DNA of 64,000 nt from Annona cherimola (GCA_030490835.1 CM059974.1:4967501-5031500), one strand, 5' to 3'. Positions 13,701 to 26,923 are shown, counted from the first letter of the stretch. The notes: generated by a model from the sequence alone, not told the origin. A program made the numbers and translations.

Positions 13701-16700
13701 CACCTAGGTGGGAAATGGCTTATGATGATGATGATATCAATGATAGAAACCCTAATGTAAATAGTTCAAATATTATATATAAATTGTTGGTTGTAAATAC
13801 AATATACAGATTGGATCTCTTTGAATCTTTAAGATGGGCCAAAATTAGTAGGTTTCATGGAGTGATTCTACCCAATTGATTGCATTGGATTATTTTCCAG
13901 ATGTACATAAAGGAAACATTTCTCTAATCGATCATTATGAGTATTGTTATTGCATCCTTTCAGATTGTTATCCTCTCACTATTCTGAGCCGGCATTCTCA
14001 AAGGCTCACCTTTTATTATTGCCACTGCCCCAATAGCAAACTTAGAACATTGTTATTTTCCGAGAACTGATGCAATCACATCTATCTGATTCAGCTAATG
14101 TATGTTGGATTATTATTGTCAAGATTCTTTTTCCCTGCATGGTAGTTCACTCTTATCCTCCTTTTATGGTTTTAGTTTCTGGAAGTTGAATTGAATTCCG
14201 ATTACTTAACATACTGTATTTGATTTTCTTTAAGTTCCGAACAATCTGTTTATGAATTTTCAGAATCCATTATGGTTTTTACGTTGAGTCAAATTCATTA
14301 ATATTGCAATCAGAAGAGCTTCCTGAAATATTGTTTTGCTATTTTCCCAATTTTTAAAATCTTTCTTTGGGTGTTACATTTTGATCATAGAAATGCAACC
14401 ACGTGCGACTTTGGCTGGCCATTTTAATTTGCGTTTTTATTTTCCATTGCATTCTCCATGTTTAGTGGGATATCTTATCTTGTCCTCTGATTGAATTCAT
14501 TTTATTTTCTTTCTGTTTTCTGTTTTAAGATTTCTGATGAGGTCATGAAAGATATCCAGAAGCTGGTTGTAGAAAGGTGAGCGCTTCAACCCCCCTCCAA
14601 ATTATCATTGTTTACACACAAGCAGTTTCTTGAAATGTGGTTTCTATAGCTCTTCTGGCACTTGAGTTGCTTCTGCTTAACTAGAAGAAAATATCTTTTT
14701 CTTGATGAGGCTGCATCTTCACATCTTTTTCAAGTCCAACTATACAGGAGGGTATCATGGTCTTTTCACAGCAGCAGCCATCTTGGCATAATTGGTAGGC
14801 ATTGCAAGTGGATTTAGAACCAATGTTGGCCCTTCTAGTCATATTGGAGTTTCTTGTTAACTGCATATGAATTAGTTTCTTGTATGTCCTTGCTATATGT
14901 CAAAATATGTGTTAGTTTCTCAGTCAGTAGGAGAGATCTGCTTCATGGTATTTTCTCATAATGGTGGGACACTTTTCTTTATTAAGCTTTTTTTTTTTTG
15001 GGTCGAGGCAATGTTATCTTTGTCATTTCTGTTTACCATCTCTCCTGTGTCTGTGCTTGCATGTCTGAGTTTTCAAATTTGTCACTAGCCTTCACAGGGC
15101 AAGTTTCAAGCCAGAGCACTGAATATTGTCCCTTCTCTTGTACTAAATCAAACATGAGTGGATTGGGGAATGAGGAGAAAAAAAATTCAGAAAAGAGGAA
15201 TATGGAAAAGCATGGAAAAGGAGAGAGAGTGATCTAATGTGATAGGCATAATAATTAGGACAAGTGAGTAAAGACAAAATATGTAGGCTTTTTGTGCGAA
15301 AAGATGTGGAGAATTTTTGGAGATATAGGTTATAATGAGAAAAAATAGAGTAGTTAACTAGTTAAAATATCAAATCACACCATAAGGTGTGAAAAAAGAT
15401 GGAAAATTTTCACTCTTCTTCTCCAAAAAGACTGAAACTTTTGCTATCTGAATTCTTTCAGTTGATTTATTGGTTCTTTATAGGTATGGTCAGGATTATA
15501 AACTGAAAAGTAATTTGAAGTACGTTAAGGTGAAGAATTCTCAGGAGGCCCATGAAGCTATTCGGCCAACAGATATAAGGAGGATACCTTGTAAGTTTTC
15601 TCTATAGTAAAAAACATCTATATAAGTTTTTTAATTAACTTCTGGAATACAATTTTTTCAACTTGGATGGTTTTACCTTGCCTTCTTTAGCCTAACTGGG
15701 CAGCTTTTTAATGGTTTCTAATGTTCTCCCCTGCTTCAGCGACACTGTTTGGCATTCTTGATGAGGACTCCTTGAAACTATACAGTCTCATATGGTCCCG
15801 GACAATGGCCAGCCAAATGGAACCTGCAATGGTTGACAAGGTTAATCACCTCTCTTTATTTGATGGATTTGTGGGTGCAAATTTGGTCAAAACTTCCAAT
15901 AGGCCATAATAGGAATGCTATGTACCATAAGTTTACCCATATGATGAGGTTTACAAGTGTAATAGTAGGATTTGGTAGAACTCTTATTTTTTGGACTGAC
16001 AAAAGTACTCCACAAAGTTTTGAAAGACTTTGGTGCTTGTAATAGTTTAAGAATTCTATTTCCTGAATTGTGATTGATAATTACTTATTAACATGCTGGA
16101 TTTCATTTCTTTTGTTTTCGTTTTCATTTTTTTTCAAATATGTCAACATATTTCACATACAATTTCTGATTTACCTACAATTGATCAAAAATAGCAAAGA
16201 TGCCAACACATGGTAGAAACTTATTTCTGAAGCTTGCAGGTTGTCTTTATGCATGCAGGCCGTATTATGGCCACATCCATAACAACCACAACAACCTTCA
16301 CCCAAGGCTGAATCTCTCTCTCTCTCTCTCTCTCTTTCTGTCAATCTCTATATTCTTATGGATATGAGCAGTATGATTATAAGAACAACAATACAAGGAC
16401 AACAGCAAAGATGAACTTGCAAGGTGCTCATTTTGGTGTTGATGTTGTGATGAGTCCTATGACTAACCATTTTGAAATTAGATGTTTACTTATGTTGATT
16501 TTAGACAGTCAATTATTCTAACCTCGCATTGTTCATATTTAGAATCATGCATATACGATGTGTATCAGTCATTCTTTCTAAGTTTGCTGCTTATCTATTA
16601 AGTCATTAAGTTTAGTTGTAAAATTCAAAAATTGTGAATGTAAACATTTCATAAAGTAAAAACTTTAAGACTATGAGTTTTAAAATGATTGATTATCTAA

Positions 16701-19700
16701 CATATATAAAAGTGTAAGTGATTGGTGTTTTTCCCATATCATCACTAAAGCAATTTTCATTGTTGTTGTTGTTGTTATTGTAAGTTGTAGCCATTTTTCA
16801 TGTGTCCATATCCATTTTGAGATCACCATATTCATCATCATGGGTGATTCAGCCAAAAACATTACTATACAATTTGCCCTTATGTGGTTGTGGTTGCTGT
16901 GTTTTTGTTTTAAGTATAATGGTGTTTGAGCCATGGAGATAGCCTCTGCATTGTTGGTGGCTATTCATCCTCTTCTTTTGTCGACTGCTATGGACTTGTA
17001 TTAGCTAGTGCAGTAAATTTTTTTTCTGTGCCTTACGTTTCACGCCCTAAGGAGTATCAACTTGTGGTGATATGGATATGATATGGGTATATCCTATACT
17101 GTTCCTGTATCCATTATTTTTAGATTTTTTGTATTTGGTTTTGTGTGGTGTTATTGTTGTTGTATGTGTGTTGCGTTTGTTGTTTGTTTACTTTTTGACA
17201 TTGGCTTTAACTGTTCCAGGTGCAAGTTGATATTGCTGATGATAGCAAGGGCACTGTTCTCCGGTCAACAAGTTCAAGAGTTGCGTTTCTTGGCTACCAA
17301 GCAGTGTATAAGGTTCATCCATTCCAAAACTTCATCCTTCTCATTTAGAAATTATGTACAAGTGGTTTATCTTATTTATACAAATATGAGTTTGAACTTG
17401 GGATAAACATGGAGAAAGTAATGTTGCTGTGGGCCCGTGGCATAATTGAGCTACTTACTCTGTCATTTCATAATGTTACAACAATTTGATTCTGGCATTT
17501 GTTCTGTCCAAATCCCTATTGCTATTATTAGTAGCACTATTAATAGTCTGTCATTAGATCTACACTGTGTCATCCATTCTTCAAAATATTTCATTAGCTC
17601 CTATTTATTTATTTATTTATTTATTTTCCATACAATTTTCAGGATCATGAAAGTGCAGCTGTTGGATGTGATGAAAATGAAGAGAATGCTCGTGAAGAAG
17701 CATTTAATGCTCTCTGCACACTGCAGGTAGCCAGCATATGTATATTAGAATCTCATTTATGAATTGCTTCTTGACAGGCAACTTTTTTTTTTTTCTTTTT
17801 TTTCTGATGGAGTCCTTGACTAGAAACTTGAGTTGGTAATCCTTTTTTCTCCTTTCTCCTTGCCCTTTTAATTGATTTCAACAACCTTATTTTTCCTTCT
17901 TGTTACCTCTTTTTTCAGTGTTTACTTGTATTTTCGGGTTGGTTAACCTTTTTTCTCGTTTCTCCTTGCCCTTTTAATTGATTTCAACACCCTTATTTTT
18001 CCTATTATTACCTCTTTTTTCGATGTTTACTTGTATTTTCATCTAAGAACTCTATTTGTATTTTATTTTATCTTTATTCATCTTATTTCCAGTTACTATC
18101 CCCTCTTCTATCACTCAGTTCCTCCTTTTTCCTTTACGTCTTCTCATTCAAACTTTTTCTCCTGCTTTCCCCCTCATTTTCCTAGTTACCAAATAGACAG
18201 TATTTGGAACACTTGCCAGCTTCGCTAAAAAGGGTATCCTGTTCCATGATTAGAAGAGGAACGAAACTGTGCATTTTCTTGGTTGATATAGATTTGAAAA
18301 TAATGAATTTCTGGTTTGAGTTGCTTCCTGTAGATAATAGAGTTGCTTTGTTCCCGTCTTTTTGGAGAAGAATTCTCTGTCATTTTTGGTTGAAAAATCA
18401 GAAAATAAATTTTCAGTTTTGTGTAAAATTTTTTTATACAACTTGGCACAAAGTTCTCACTTTCTTTAAAAATAAATGTATTCACATTTCAAATTGAGTG
18501 CTGTTTAGGAGCTCAGTGGTGATGCTTCAAGTTAAATATTGCTGCGTCAAGTCCTCATAGTTGCTTGGTATCTTTGGCTTTAGTCAGGGGACCGATTAAA
18601 TCTCAGTAAGGTGGAAATTGAGCAGCATCACACAGAACCTCCCCCTCGTTATTCTGAGGCATCACTGGTAACATCATCTAATTGTTCAGTCTGATACTTT
18701 CTACCAGTGATAGGATTAACAAGTCAATAGTTGCTCCTACTACTAATTGTTGTTTGGTTCATTCAATGTTGTGAAAGGTTAAAAGGATGGAAGAACTTGG
18801 AATAGGAAGACCTTCTACTTATGCATCGATTCTGAAAGTGTTGAGGGTAAATTCTGTAAATTTTTTTTTATAAATGGAAATAATTTTGGTGTACGTATTT
18901 TTAACTTCAAATGTAGATTTGCCTGCAATAAAATATCAATGTAGAAGCTGCAGGAGTTACTCCTATTTTGGCTATGCGCAACTTCCATCTTGACTGTTTG
19001 AGACCTTACAGGAGTTGCTTTCCTGCAACTTGGAAAAAAATGTAAAGAATTTAAACCAGCAAAGACATTAAAATAATTTTCCTGAAGAGATAAAATCAAC
19101 AATGGATATAAAATATCCAATCTATCACTTGATATATGTTTTGGTTGCTTGAGGAAACATCAAATCTCCTAAAAATAATATTTTAATATCCAAACTTCTG
19201 GATAAAACATCCTTTAATGTATACAATGATAATAAACCCTGAATCTAGTCTTATTGTGTTCTCCATTTCTCACCCAGGGTGCAACTTCTGCTTTCATTTC
19301 CTTTTTCTGTGCCTCATTCTAGTAATCTATTCTGTATGACAAAGAGCATTTGCAATGTCAAGAAGGAATCTGTGAAGAAGAAAAGTCAAGGAATGAAAAA
19401 ATCATATTAGTGTTGAATTATAGAGATTTGGCACAGTAAAAAAATGAGAAATAAAGTATGTTTTAATATAACACATTAGCACATGATATTCCTTGTTCTT
19501 TGTCAATAACTATGTATGATTCTACTCCATCTTTAAGGTTCTAGTTACAATTTTGGTGGTTGGCAGTTATACTGAAAATTTTGAATTTTATATTTGAACT
19601 TCATTTAGCAATTCTTTAATGGTTAAATTTCTGATGGCATCCAGGACAGAAACTATGTCACAATGAAAAGCAGAACGCTGGTTCCAGAATTTCGAGGACG

Positions 19701-22700
19701 AATGGTACTTTGTTGATCTGTGTCGGAACTTTTTTTCATGCTGATAGTCTCTGTGCTATTAATTTCCAACAGTAGTTGGATGCTTCTGAAAAATACTGCT
19801 GAGCTACTTGTGGTACTGCTGGTAGTTTCTCATACAATAGTGAGATGATTAATATAAACTTAATGCGCTTTTCACAAGGATTGATGCCACTTGTGAAAAC
19901 AAGCCCTGTATCTAATAAGCAGATTCTGTTTGATTTGGGAGTATTAGCTGGTTGAGACTTACAACTGTATTTTCAAGACTTTAGAAATGCTTAGGCGATC
20001 AATTTGTTCCAATAATTAATAGAAGCTTTCTAAATTATGTCATCTTGTTTTGACTGATTTTCTTCAAATCAAGTCTACAGTTTCCTGGTTCATTGTTTCT
20101 TGTCCCTTTTTGTATTCATTTGTTGTAGCATGCTTTCATTTTCATGTGAGCTGTTGCCATTGTCATGTTTGATATATATATATTTTTTTCTCTGCATTGA
20201 AATAGCTTTTTTCTGAACTGACTGGCTATTGTTCATTTTCTTTCACATCAGGTGTCTGCATTTCTCTCCCATCATTTCTCTGAGGTCACAGATTATAGTT
20301 TTACAGCTGATATGGAAACTGAGGTATTTCTTTGTACGATTTAGAAATCTACATTTCTAGATAATGTTCCTCCAACATTCATGACTTATGTAAGTGTTGA
20401 ACTTTCTGTGGAATATGATTGTATTTTGGACAGCTGATGGTCAAATAGCATTTAAGTTAGTTGTCTCTTACCTGCCTCCTGTGTCACCCAATTTGCTATT
20501 TTGTCCCCCATAGATTAAAGTTGTAGTTTTTGTGAATTTTGTTGCACTAGTTCGTGGTTTGCTTCTTTTATTTTGTATTTGTTTGATGCAGTTTTTTTTA
20601 AGGTTTATCTTGGCAGTCAATGGGTGCTCAAAAATGCCCTTCTTCCGGTTTCGTTTGTTCAGTATGGTCTGCATGGAATATCTTTGGATGGCCAAGTTTG
20701 TAGCACTAGGATGAATTTATATTGTTTGGCCAAGTTTGTAGCACTAGTATGAATTTATACTTGTTCACCAAGTTCTCTCTGTTGCTCTCTCGTATATTTA
20801 TTTTCTGTTTTCATCGTTCTATCAGCTGGACAATGTTTCTAATGGAACAACTGAATGGAAAGGCCTTTTGAAAGATTATTGGGCACGATTTAGCTTGTAT
20901 TGTGATCTTACCAGTAAGGTTGATATTCGGCAGGTATGTATTGTTCCATTCTGAAGGAGCGGACAATGTCTAAGTAGATATGGACTGTTGCTGATGTACT
21001 CTGCTTCTGTAAATTGTAGGTAGAGAAGATGTTGGAGGAAACTTATGCACACTACTTATTTGCATCCCTTCCTAACGGAAGCAGGAGATGCCCAAGGTAA
21101 CTCCACAGGTTGGGAAATTTATTGCTAGCGTATGAGCTTTTTGCAAATAAATGATGCCATGGAGGAGATGGTTTGAAGTTTTTTATTAGCACATGCCACA
21201 TGACTAAGCTTTTCTATCAGAAAAATAAAAAATACGGTCCTCGATTTGTGAAGCTTTGTTTATGTTCATGTTCCAAGAAAATTGGCATAGGACGAGGATA
21301 AAAAGGGAAAAGGCTCTCTCAAAAGGGAGGAAAAGAAAAGATCGGGGAAATAGATGAAATTGGTGGTAAGAAACACAAGGCAAAAGAGGAGTTATCATAT
21401 TCTCAGTTCATCAAGTAATGAAAAGATTAAAAACCTTAATGTGTGTTGCCCGATTTATATGGAGCATAAACTGCATATAAGTAAAGACACTTGGAAGAAA
21501 GCAATCAAGAAAATTGTCTAACTCATTAAGTTTAAATTCCAAAAAGAAGATAAATAACTTACTAATTTGAACCTAAGCTATGTGCTTAATTCTCTCCTTG
21601 GAAAAAAATCTTCATTGGAGAGTTAGCATAGTGGAACTATTCCGGGAGATAATCAAGACAATGATCCAAGTCATCCATTAGGTTTGAATCCCATAAAAGA
21701 AGACGACATATGCTTAATTCTCTCCTAACTATTCCAGGTGATACATGTCTAAATGCTAGAACTCTTAAATCTTTATTAAGTTAACCATTCCACTCATGAG
21801 CTAGTCATGATGTCTACTTGAATCAGAGATGATCATTCATTTTTGAGGATACTCTCCCCTTGATCTTAAAGTGGAGTGGAGCTTAGGATAGAAACAATTT
21901 TTTGGTATAGAAGTGAAGAAACACTGATCGGTTGGCTTGTTTGAAAGTAAAAGAGGAGGCTCAAGGTGCCTTTATAAGGAAATAAACACTTAACACTTCA
22001 AGCTCAATCTTTGACCAAATAAGCTTAAAATTTTGACAAGCCATATTTTAAGTAATGTCAAGCAAGTTCCTTCTCAGCCAAGTCAAAATCAATCTAGGAA
22101 ACTCTTGGCTCTGTTTGGTTTCTTAACAGCTTCAATGCTCAAGGAAACCAATTTTCTTGGGGCCTGACCTGTAGTTGGAGCTGTAGACTTCCAAAATTAC
22201 TTGTTGCTTTCAGCTTGCCGTATGTTCATAATATTTCAGATAAGTGTCAAAGAAGGAAGTTCTTGATTTATAGTGTTTCAGGTTTTCACAATTAAGTTAA
22301 TCCATTTGTGATCATCAGACTCATTTTTCCTTTGCTTCTGTAGGTAAATCGATTAAAATTGAACACATGCTGTTGTAATTTCTGTACATTTTATTGCTGC
22401 ATGTGAACTGTAATTTCTGCCTCATCATTCTTGTAATGATCTCCAAGTGTGAACTTGATGCAGTTGTAATGAGGGAACCTTGGTCTTCAAAGTAAGCCGA
22501 TTTGGTGCAGGCTATTTCATTGGGTGCAACCAGCATCCAAAATGCAAGTGAGTTTGATTTGCATGACAAAAACTCTGATAATTCTCCCCTTTTTGCATCA
22601 AACCAATAAGCGACATTGTCTGGTTTATTCTACAATGATTAATTTTGTCACCATTATTTACATTTTTTTGTGGCTGAAAGTTGCCCTTCTTCTACTACGA

Positions 22701-25700
22701 TAAATAAATATGAAGCTGTGGCTTCCATTAAATTTGCTAAGTTTGAGGTCTAGCACTGGGCTTTCTAGGCCTGTCTTAGTTGGAGGGGATAACAAGATGC
22801 TAGCTATGACCCTGAATGACACATTATGCGAGTCTAAATCATAACTACATTCCAATTAAAAAAAAAAATCATGACTACATGATACCAACATACCATCTTT
22901 GTATAATGCTGTTCCTTTTTTTGCCCTCTAATTAAGCATATCCTGGACTGGAAATGCTTTTAGCTTTGTATATCTGCAAAGAGCTTTGCAACTTGAATTT
23001 TTCTATCTTCTGTCAATTTCAAAAATTTTGTCAGTGTAATACTAATATTCAGAATTGTGGCTCTGGCATCCAAACACACTATTTGGCAGCTCAAGCATGC
23101 TACAAAACTTACACATGGTTTTGCAACGATGATTTATTTTTTGCATCGAATGAAATTTGATTGGAAAGTTTTGAAAATAAATTCAATTTTTCATCGTTCT
23201 ATTTTTGTCAAAGAAATGACGAGGACAGACCTTTATGATTGAGGACACAGGGGTTCAAGTCACAGGAAATGGCCTTTTGTAAAACAAGGGCAACAATTGT
23301 TCATGGATGTCCCTCCTCAGACCCCACAATGTGGTGGTGCTCTATTTCCCATGTTGACATTTTTGCAAAGATATGCAGTTGATGATTTGATGAACTCTCA
23401 ATTGTTAACTGGCTCTTATATTTGTAGCCTGCAAATTTCCTCTTAAAGGAATTATTGGGAGTTCATTGACCTGTGTTTGAAAAAAAATGATAAAAAACGT
23501 GGGATTGTATAGTCTGATTTTCCTAATGTATGTGAATTTTGGTTGATGGTTGGGGAGTTTATGGGTAAATTAATTTCACAGCTACTCCAGGATCGCTGAA
23601 ACCAATAATCTGAGGCTAGCACGCCATTTAGAGGAAAGGATAAATATGTTCATTTATGTATATATATCCTATACTGCCAAAATTGTCTCCATTTACATTT
23701 GATTTACTGTGATCTAACAATTATCACATGCCACAAGATGTACACGACTGGGGAGTTATTTGGCTATCTGGAGTTCTGTTGATCCGATAAAGAATTTTCT
23801 AGGAATGTAGAATGGACTTAGGTTTGGAGTTGATCACGGGTATGAAAATACAAGAAAATTACACGGTCAAGAAACACAGAGTTCAGTTGTCCAAATGATT
23901 CAGTTGAACTAGTGGTTCATTTTGATTGCCACATTTATGAATTTTGATCATAATACTATGTTTATTTATGATGTTGTATGCAGATATATTGCGAAGACAA
24001 TGTTTGCTGAAGATGATGAAGGTGATAATTCTCAAAAACCAGAAAACAGTTTTAAGCCAAAGTTGCTGGGTCTTCATCCAGGTTCTGATGAAAAGGTAGT
24101 ATAATCTTACAATCGTTGTAGGACTTCTAATATGTTAGATATTTTGGTGTATCATGGAAATTTTAGGCTTTTTTCTGGATACTTGGTTCTTTCCTTCCTG
24201 CATTTCTAGCAATGCTTTTAATGTGGCCTTTTCTGTTCTGATCTCTGTAGATATATCTGAAGGATGGTCCATTTGGATTCTATGTCCAGTTGGGTGATGA
24301 CAGAAATGGATACTCACCAAAAAGAACCTCTATTTTGAAGGTACTCTTTTCTTAATGTTTGACTTGTATGGGTGTGTCAGGACTGACCTTACACACTCCC
24401 TGCTTGTTAGGTCTTGATAGGACACACTAACCATTATTAATAAGAGCTTTAATTGTGAAGTTATTTTATTTTTGTATGAGTAAATGTTGTCTGACCTCAC
24501 TCACACCCTTGTTGTTAAGCATGGTGGTGGGACAAATTAACTCGTTAGCTGGAGGTTGCAGGTTGGATTTGGATATTTGAAACAGAAGTGTTTGGTTGTC
24601 GATAGAAGGAATAGGAGACATGCTAGAGGGGACCAGAGGGAAGAAGTTGAAGGATTCTCTCATGGTGGAAGAAAGAAAGGTCTAAGTAGGGAAAGGAATA
24701 GAAGATAAGAAGAAGCAATCATATTCTTAATTCATAAGTGATGAAAACCCTAATATATTGTATCTCGTATCGACACAAGGCAACCATATTGTGGACAAAA
24801 AAATTCTGAATAAAATAATAAATAATTATACAAACCATTCATCAAGTTAAATCCCCAAAATAAAGAAAAGAAATCTGCTCTTCTCCTTTACTGGAAAAGA
24901 GAAGGCTCAAAGGTACTTGAATAAGAAAACAAATCTTCAACATTGAACGTTGAATCAGTGAAGTAGAGGAGACTGCAAAAGAAGAAATAAATCCTCCACA
25001 TTAAATGTCGAATCAGTGAAGTAAAGGACTCTGGAAGTACCATTGGCTTAATTATGTAGGAAACTAGATTTATGTGTGATTTTTTGTTGAGTGAGGCTTA
25101 CAGAGTTTATTTGTTGCCACTCTTTATGTAAGTGCAAGGGCATAATCAAGCAAAGATAAATTATGAGACACGTCCACAGTAGGATTTTTTTTTTTCAAAT
25201 CATCCGATTATATAGCCATGCTTTCATTCCATCCTTTGCTGAGATGTTCATGTTCATCATAACAAAGTAAGACACTGTCAGACATGGCTTACTTGAATCT
25301 GAAACTTTTTTTTTTTTTTTAGGCAACCAATATTGAGAAAGTCACCTTGGATGATGCTCTTGAGTTGCTACGCTACCCTCTAACTTTGGTATTATGCTGC
25401 TTTTCTAATACCCTAGCATTCAAGATCAATGCCATCTCTCATAGTTCTACCCAATAATAGAAAACCAACAAAAAAAAGTCTTATATGCTTTCTCATCTTG
25501 GTTCAAGGGGAAACATCCAGATGATCAAGAACCAGTATTACTGAGAATTTCAAGATTTGGATATACGATCAAACATAAGCGCACCATTGCTCCAGTGCCC
25601 AAGGTACACTTTTTACACTTCTGTTTACCCTTCCATTTGTCAGAGATAATATATCTCAAACCACTTTTCATTCTAGTGGGCAAGGCAATAACACTAGTAA

Positions 25701-25960
25701 ATTTTTGCCATTGTTTTGATGGGCTCCCCATGGAAGGCCCTTTAAATGCCTCAAGACTCCAATTGTTAGCACGATGTGCAGAATTGATATTTTGTGGATA
25801 TGAGATGCTATGCTGTGTACAATGGATGCAGGGTGTGAAACCTCAAGATATCACGCTGCAGAGAGCACTTAGATACTTGTCTAGCAAAAATGCAAAGAAA
25901 AGTGGTAGGCCTAAACGCACGTCGAGCATTGAAGAACCAATGGAAATGGTGGTTCAATAA
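7758..25960 (+). CDS. Organelle-type DNA topoisomerase I (bacterial-like type IA)
   Basis: 22 exons: 7758-7826, 8101-8961, 9596-10074, 10858-11500, 12032-12118, 14530-14576, 15484-15590, 15740-15840, 17220-17312, 17643-17726, 18584-18667, 18778-18846, 19645-19704, 20252-20323, 20826-20933, 21020-21096, 22464-22547, 23984-24095, 24251-24340, 25323-25388, 25508-25603, 25832-25960. They total 3618 nt, 1205 aa. The enzyme relaxes negatively supercoiled DNA, presumably in chloroplasts and/or mitochondria: the Arg-rich N-terminus (MALRLRCLLQGTSVSN) looks like a transit peptide. After about 380 low-complexity basic residues comes Toprim (VVVVESATK near 401; DPDREGE at 479-485). The active-site Tyr is at about 706 in GLITYMRTDGLHIS, the HIS/DEV junction being a splice site. 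A zinc ribbon uses C1012, C1015, C1035 and C1041. C-terminal GPFGFYVQLGD and RFGYTIKH repeats and a basic SGRPKR tail follow. No frameshift is visible. Family very secure; organelle choice inferred. Confidence 0.95.
9209..9353. mobile_element. Short MITE-like element in TOP1 intron 2
   Basis: The ends are imperfect inverted repeats: GCCTGTTTGGCTTGG at the left and CAGCCAAACACC at the right. The interior is short and non-coding. Such GTTTGG-type termini are common in plant MITEs. I could not define a clear target duplication. Confidence 0.4.
10463..10700. mobile_element. Divergent MITE family member in TOP1 intron 3
   Basis: Contains AATAGAATAAAGATGAAATT, GTAGTTGTATAAAATATG, AATGATTGAAAATA and GATAATGAGAAAAAGTAGAG in the order seen in the Tourist-like family. 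It is closest to the copy at 15150-15430, with which it shares GAAAAAGTAGAGTAGTTA and TAAAATGTCAAAT-like blocks. Termini are poorly preserved. Confidence 0.45.
11532..12000. repeat. Two-unit tandem duplication (about 232 bp) in TOP1 intron 4
   Basis: Unit 1 begins TTCAATTACTGCTTTCATGA at about 11547; unit 2 begins TTCAATTACTGCCTTCTTGA at about 11777. Both continue through a long T-tract, GAAAAC, a CCTTGGGA block, GCATTTGC-TAGG, TTCATAACAGGACAT-like sequence and TTTGAATTTATTCC. The units have diverged by many substitutions, so the duplication is not recent. Confidence 0.75.
13215..13737 (+). mobile_element. 3' end of an RTE-type LINE, decayed
   Basis: Lies in TOP1 intron 5. Translation of the + strand gives the C-terminal part of a non-LTR reverse transcriptase: GKFYKTEIRPAMLYEAEC, then an in-frame stop where W is expected, then MLRWMSGKIRKNKIRNEIIR, KMRENRLKWFGYVKRRP and GRRIRGRPKKTWMEVIKQDL. 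It ends in PHLGGKW followed by (ATG)n, the simple-repeat 3' tail typical of plant RTE elements. It is 5'-truncated and carries stops, so it is inactive. The open part (13368-13760) should not be annotated as a host gene. Confidence 0.85.
15150..15430. mobile_element. Divergent MITE family member in TOP1 intron 6
   Basis: Shares GAGAAAAAATAGAGTAGTTA and adjacent blocks with 10463-10700, and TGATCTAATGTGATAGGCAT resembles the ATGATGTGATATGATAG block of the better-preserved family. Termini are not clear. Confidence 0.4.
16313..16335. repeat. (CT)n microsatellite in TOP1 intron 8
   Basis: Uninterrupted CT dinucleotide run, then TTTCTG. It is non-coding. Confidence 0.9.
17834..18045. repeat. Two-unit tandem duplication (about 103 bp) in TOP1 intron 10
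   Basis: Each unit contains CCTTTTTTCTC, TTTCTCCTTGCCCTTTTAAT, TGATTTCAACA-CCTTATTTT, TTACCTCTTTTTTC and GTTTACTTGTATTTTC in the same order. Unit 1 runs about 17834-17936, unit 2 about 17938-18041. Few differences separate them, so this is younger than the duplication in intron 4. The pyrimidine-rich units lie upstream of the exon 11 acceptor but are not adjacent to it. Confidence 0.75.
21200..22030. repeat. Dispersed repeat in TOP1 intron 16 (related to 24360-25040)
   Basis: Shares blocks in the same order with intron 19: a purine-rich stretch with GGAAAAG/AGGAAAAGAAAAGAT, ATCATATTCT-A-TTCAT-AAGT, AATGAAAA-CTTAATGTG and, further on, AAAGAGGAGGCTCAA-GGT followed by AAATAAACACTTAACACTTC. I cannot assign it to a superfamily, and no coding domain is visible. 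Confidence 0.45.
24360..25040. repeat. Dispersed repeat in TOP1 intron 19 (related to 21200-22030)
   Basis: Partner of the intron 16 repeat, with ATCATATTCTTAATTCATAA, GTGATGAAAACCCTAATATA and GAGAAGGCTCAAAGGTACTT in collinear order. It also holds a short internal duplication at about 24935-25025 in which a block around GAATCAGTGAAGTA occurs twice. Confidence 0.45.
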
Positions 25961-26923
25961 TGTGGGAAGGAGATAAGGTGTGTCCTGTGGTCATTCTGGA
26001 TGAGGATCAAGTTTTGAAGGGCTGCAAGACCACCATGAAGGAGGGAGTCAGTTTTGCAAAACTAGGGGATTTGCCTCATTTCATCATATATATTTTTTAT
26101 TTATCTTTTTGTTGCTGGATTTTCATCATATTCATTCAAAGAGTGGGTGGGTTAGGTTAGGAGAAAGCGATGAGGTGCACGATGGGTGCTCGTCGTATTC
26201 TGTCCAGATTTGCTTAAGTGCGCCATTCTTCACCATCCAATTGTTAGTTATGGTGGAGAAGAGAAACAGATAAGATTGCTCGGTGGCTATGAATAAAAGA
26301 CTTTAAAGAGTTGGAAAGCAGAGCGTCTTGGATTGGACCAGAAATTGGGGGTCATATGCAGCATTCATTTCGAAGGAGCTGGCGCATCAAGAGCCGTGAG
26401 GTGAGCAGAGAGCACTGACTGACACCAACCACACCCCAAGGAAGATGTACTTTTTTTTTTTTTTTTTTTTTGAGTTATTTATATTTGTCAAAAGTCAAGT
26501 TAGCATGTATACTTTTTTAATTACTTGTATTTGTCAAAATCCTTTTGTGTATCTATATTGATAATGAGGGACAGAATAAACCATGTAGTTTTACCCATCA
26601 AGCGTTTTCTTCTCATTTTGGAGGTGTTTACGTCGACATATTCATTAACGACATAATTGGGCAATTGATGAAGATCAAGCCTAGTCTCATCGTATATTAA
26701 GTCATTCAAATCAGGTTTTTACGAGGATATTTGTAATTAAATTATTAGTCTTCCGATCATAACGAGGGCTTGTTAATCGCACCACTGCGCAGTAAAGCAT
26801 CGAAGAGGTGCTTTGTGCTTTCTGTCGGTTGAAGTGAAATGAATGAAAAATAATTATTTTCTGCTCCTCTGTATACCACTCGCGAAAAGTAGTTACAACA
26901 TTCAATAAACTTATATGACAACG

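Noticed and set aside
13368..13760. 130-codon open frame as a host gene
   Set aside because: It is the C-terminus of a LINE reverse transcriptase, followed by the element's trinucleotide tail.
16259..16925. Full transposon with GGCCGTATTATGGCC and ATAATGG ends
   Set aside because: The ends pair only weakly and no target duplication is visible; AAC/GTT-rich words explain most of the resemblance.
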